Assembly: GCA_905221605.1 (NCBI GenBank)
Contig: CAJNDS010000182.1
Span: 124,001 to 188,000 of the forward strand
From: Symbiodinium natans
Lineage: Eukaryota > Sar > Dinophyceae > Suessiales > Symbiodiniaceae
Direction of reading: 5' to 3'
Length of the DNA stretch: 64,000 nt
The position numbers were made by a program, and so were the translations under genes. This document shows positions 62,440 through 64,000 of this stretch, in pieces. Position 1 is the first letter of the stretch. Each line of letters starts with the position of its first letter. The notes beneath the pieces were generated by a model. The model was not told the origin of the DNA. It searched no databases and saw only the letters and a list, made by a program, of their open reading frames with translations.

Positions 62440-62985
62440 CCGATGTTTTTCGAGCTCGGTCTTACTCCGACGAAAACCTTGGTAAAACTCAGAAAATCCT
62501 GACATCTAGGAAATGACATGGTTTTATTGGTTTTACGAATGTTTCTAAGCTCTGGCCTACGCAAACATCGGTAAACCCAATAAACTCCAACAAGTCCATG
62601 ATTTTCAAAACATGTGGTTGGAGAGAGTTTCCGATCACGAGATTCATGCATTATTGGTCGTACCAATGTTTTTCGAGCTCCACGAAGTTTTCCCAATGTT
62701 TTTCGAGCTCCATCCTACGCTAACATGGTTCAAACCAATAGAATCCATGAACTTCAAGAAAATCATGGAATTTTAATGGGTTTACCAATGTTTTCGTATG
62801 ATCGAGCTCGAAAACATTGGTAACACCAATAATGCATGAACTTCGTGATCTTAGACTCTCTCCCAACCACACGTTTTGAAAACCATGGATGTTTTTTTTT
62901 TTTGATTTCGACTATTTCTGCCAATGTTTGCGTAGGCTGAAGCTCAAAAACATTGGCAACAACCAGTATAATCCATGGTTTAGGT
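62440..62985. repeat. cluster of nested inverted repeats
   Basis: The left arm 62,595-62,682 (CCATGATTTTCAAAACATGT ... TTTTTCGAGCTCCA) is inverted at 62,801-62,890 (CGAGCTCGAAAACATTGG ... TTTTGAAAACCATGG) with roughly 90% match and a 118-bp loop. Outside the arms, CTACGCAAACATCGGTAAAC (about 62,560) is mirrored by CAATGTTTGCGTAGGCT (about 62,922). The loop itself repeats the TTTTTCGAGCTCCA, CTACGCTAACATGG and AATCATGGAA words. No protein is encoded. Confidence 0.85.
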
Positions 62986-63155
62986 TGGGGCTCAGGCTTT
63001 AGGACTTTGGCTTTGGGGTCCTAGGCTTTAAGACTTCAGCTTTGAGGTTTCGTGTCTAAGACTTTAGCTTTGGGGTTCAGGCTTTGAGAGTTTAGCTTGG
63101 GTTTATTTTTGCCTCTTCGACTTTAGCTTTGGGCATAGGCATGCCCCAGAGGCAG

Positions 63156-63186
63156 CTTCGGGGGGGGGGGGGTCCGGGGGGGCGGG
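63156..63186. repeat. G-run
   Basis: GGGGGGGGGGGG followed by TCCGGGGGGGCGGGG. Potential quadruplex-forming sequence. Confidence 0.8.
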
Positions 63187-63409
63187 GTCGTGTTGTTTGA
63201 CGTGCAGCACACACACACTTCACGCACTATTAGGTGTGTGATTTGCTTCTTCGCGTGTTGCGAAGTTGTAAGGATTCTGGGGCCGGGCACTGAAAAAAAC
63301 CAAGAATCCATGACCCCCAAAGTAGTTTTCCAGAAGGGCTCTGGTACATAGTTTAAGCAACCAACGTGTGAAACACCGAGAGGGTGCTGACTTTTGGACT
63401 TAGCAGAAT

Positions 63410-63788
<379 letters not shown>

Positions 63789-63871
63789 GTGACACGCTCT
63801 TAACTGATCATGGTGTTTTCTGCTGTTTTTTGACTTTTTCTATCGTTTTCTCTGGTTTTTTCTGCGTTTGA

Positions 63872-64000
63872 CGGGTTGGGGGGGGTGGGGGGGGTGGGTG
63901 GGGGGGGGGTAATTACGTGCTGTGCTTTGTGCACACATGACCATGCTGAGGGGTTGGGGGGGGGGGGTGGGGGGGTAATTACGTGCTGTGCTTTGTGCAC
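63872..64000. repeat. 66-bp G-run-containing tandem repeat, cut by window end
   Basis: TAATTACGTGCTGTGCTTTG with GTGCAC occurs at 63,910-63,934 and again at 63,976-64,000, each preceded by a GGGTTGGGGGGG(T)GGGGGGG block. The period is 66 bp and the array probably continues beyond the window. Confidence 0.85.

Overview
The window reads as nuclear DNA of a dinoflagellate. It has sparse coding sequence cut into small exons, introns that mostly begin with GC or GA instead of GT, very abundant simple-sequence tracts, and many short degenerate copies of the CCCTAAA/TTTAGGG telomere-type motif. No bacterial operon, rRNA, tRNA or CRISPR array was recognised. The assignment is an inference from gene structure and base composition. 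No spliced-leader relic was seen to confirm it.

Layout. 1-8.8 kb is mostly intergenic: an ATTGG-rich minisatellite, a telomere-like C-rich block, a TCTCTG tract, a poly-C run and a coding-like but frame-broken stretch at 5.6-6.6 kb. 8.8-11.5 kb holds several coding-like exons of an unrecognised plus-strand gene. 12.4-15.1 kb has weak coding candidates on both strands. 15.35-15.94 kb is a long 9-mer satellite. 18.4-22.7 kb contains a DnaJ-family gene whose J-domain is split over three small exons, followed by further candidate exons interrupted by a TGGGGCAAG minisatellite and a 560-bp trinucleotide array. 24.4-26.9 kb has exons that look like armadillo/HEAT repeats. 27.2-28.55 kb is repeat-derived: a three-unit degenerate tandem repeat, then a 627-bp element with terminal inverted repeats.

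The best-supported gene is a complete ammonium transporter (AMT/Mep/Rh family) at 28,776-34,704 on the plus strand. Eight exons can be joined without a frame break to give 444 residues with the conserved pore residues. Its sixth intron is about 3.8 kb and consists largely of purine-only repeats. Beyond 34.8 kb lie scattered candidate exons and open frames, a 1.24-kb polypyrimidine tract (45.47-46.71 kb) ending near a candidate 3' splice site and terminal exon, a duplicated 360-414-bp repeat (51.5-53.0 kb), a cluster of nested palindromes (62.4-63.0 kb), a 380-bp AGT array and a G-run tandem repeat at the right edge.

The genes do not form an operon. The two firm identifications are ammonium uptake (AMT) and a J-domain co-chaperone. 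Most other coding calls are exon-level guesses from protein-like reading frames with plausible splice borders and need transcript evidence.
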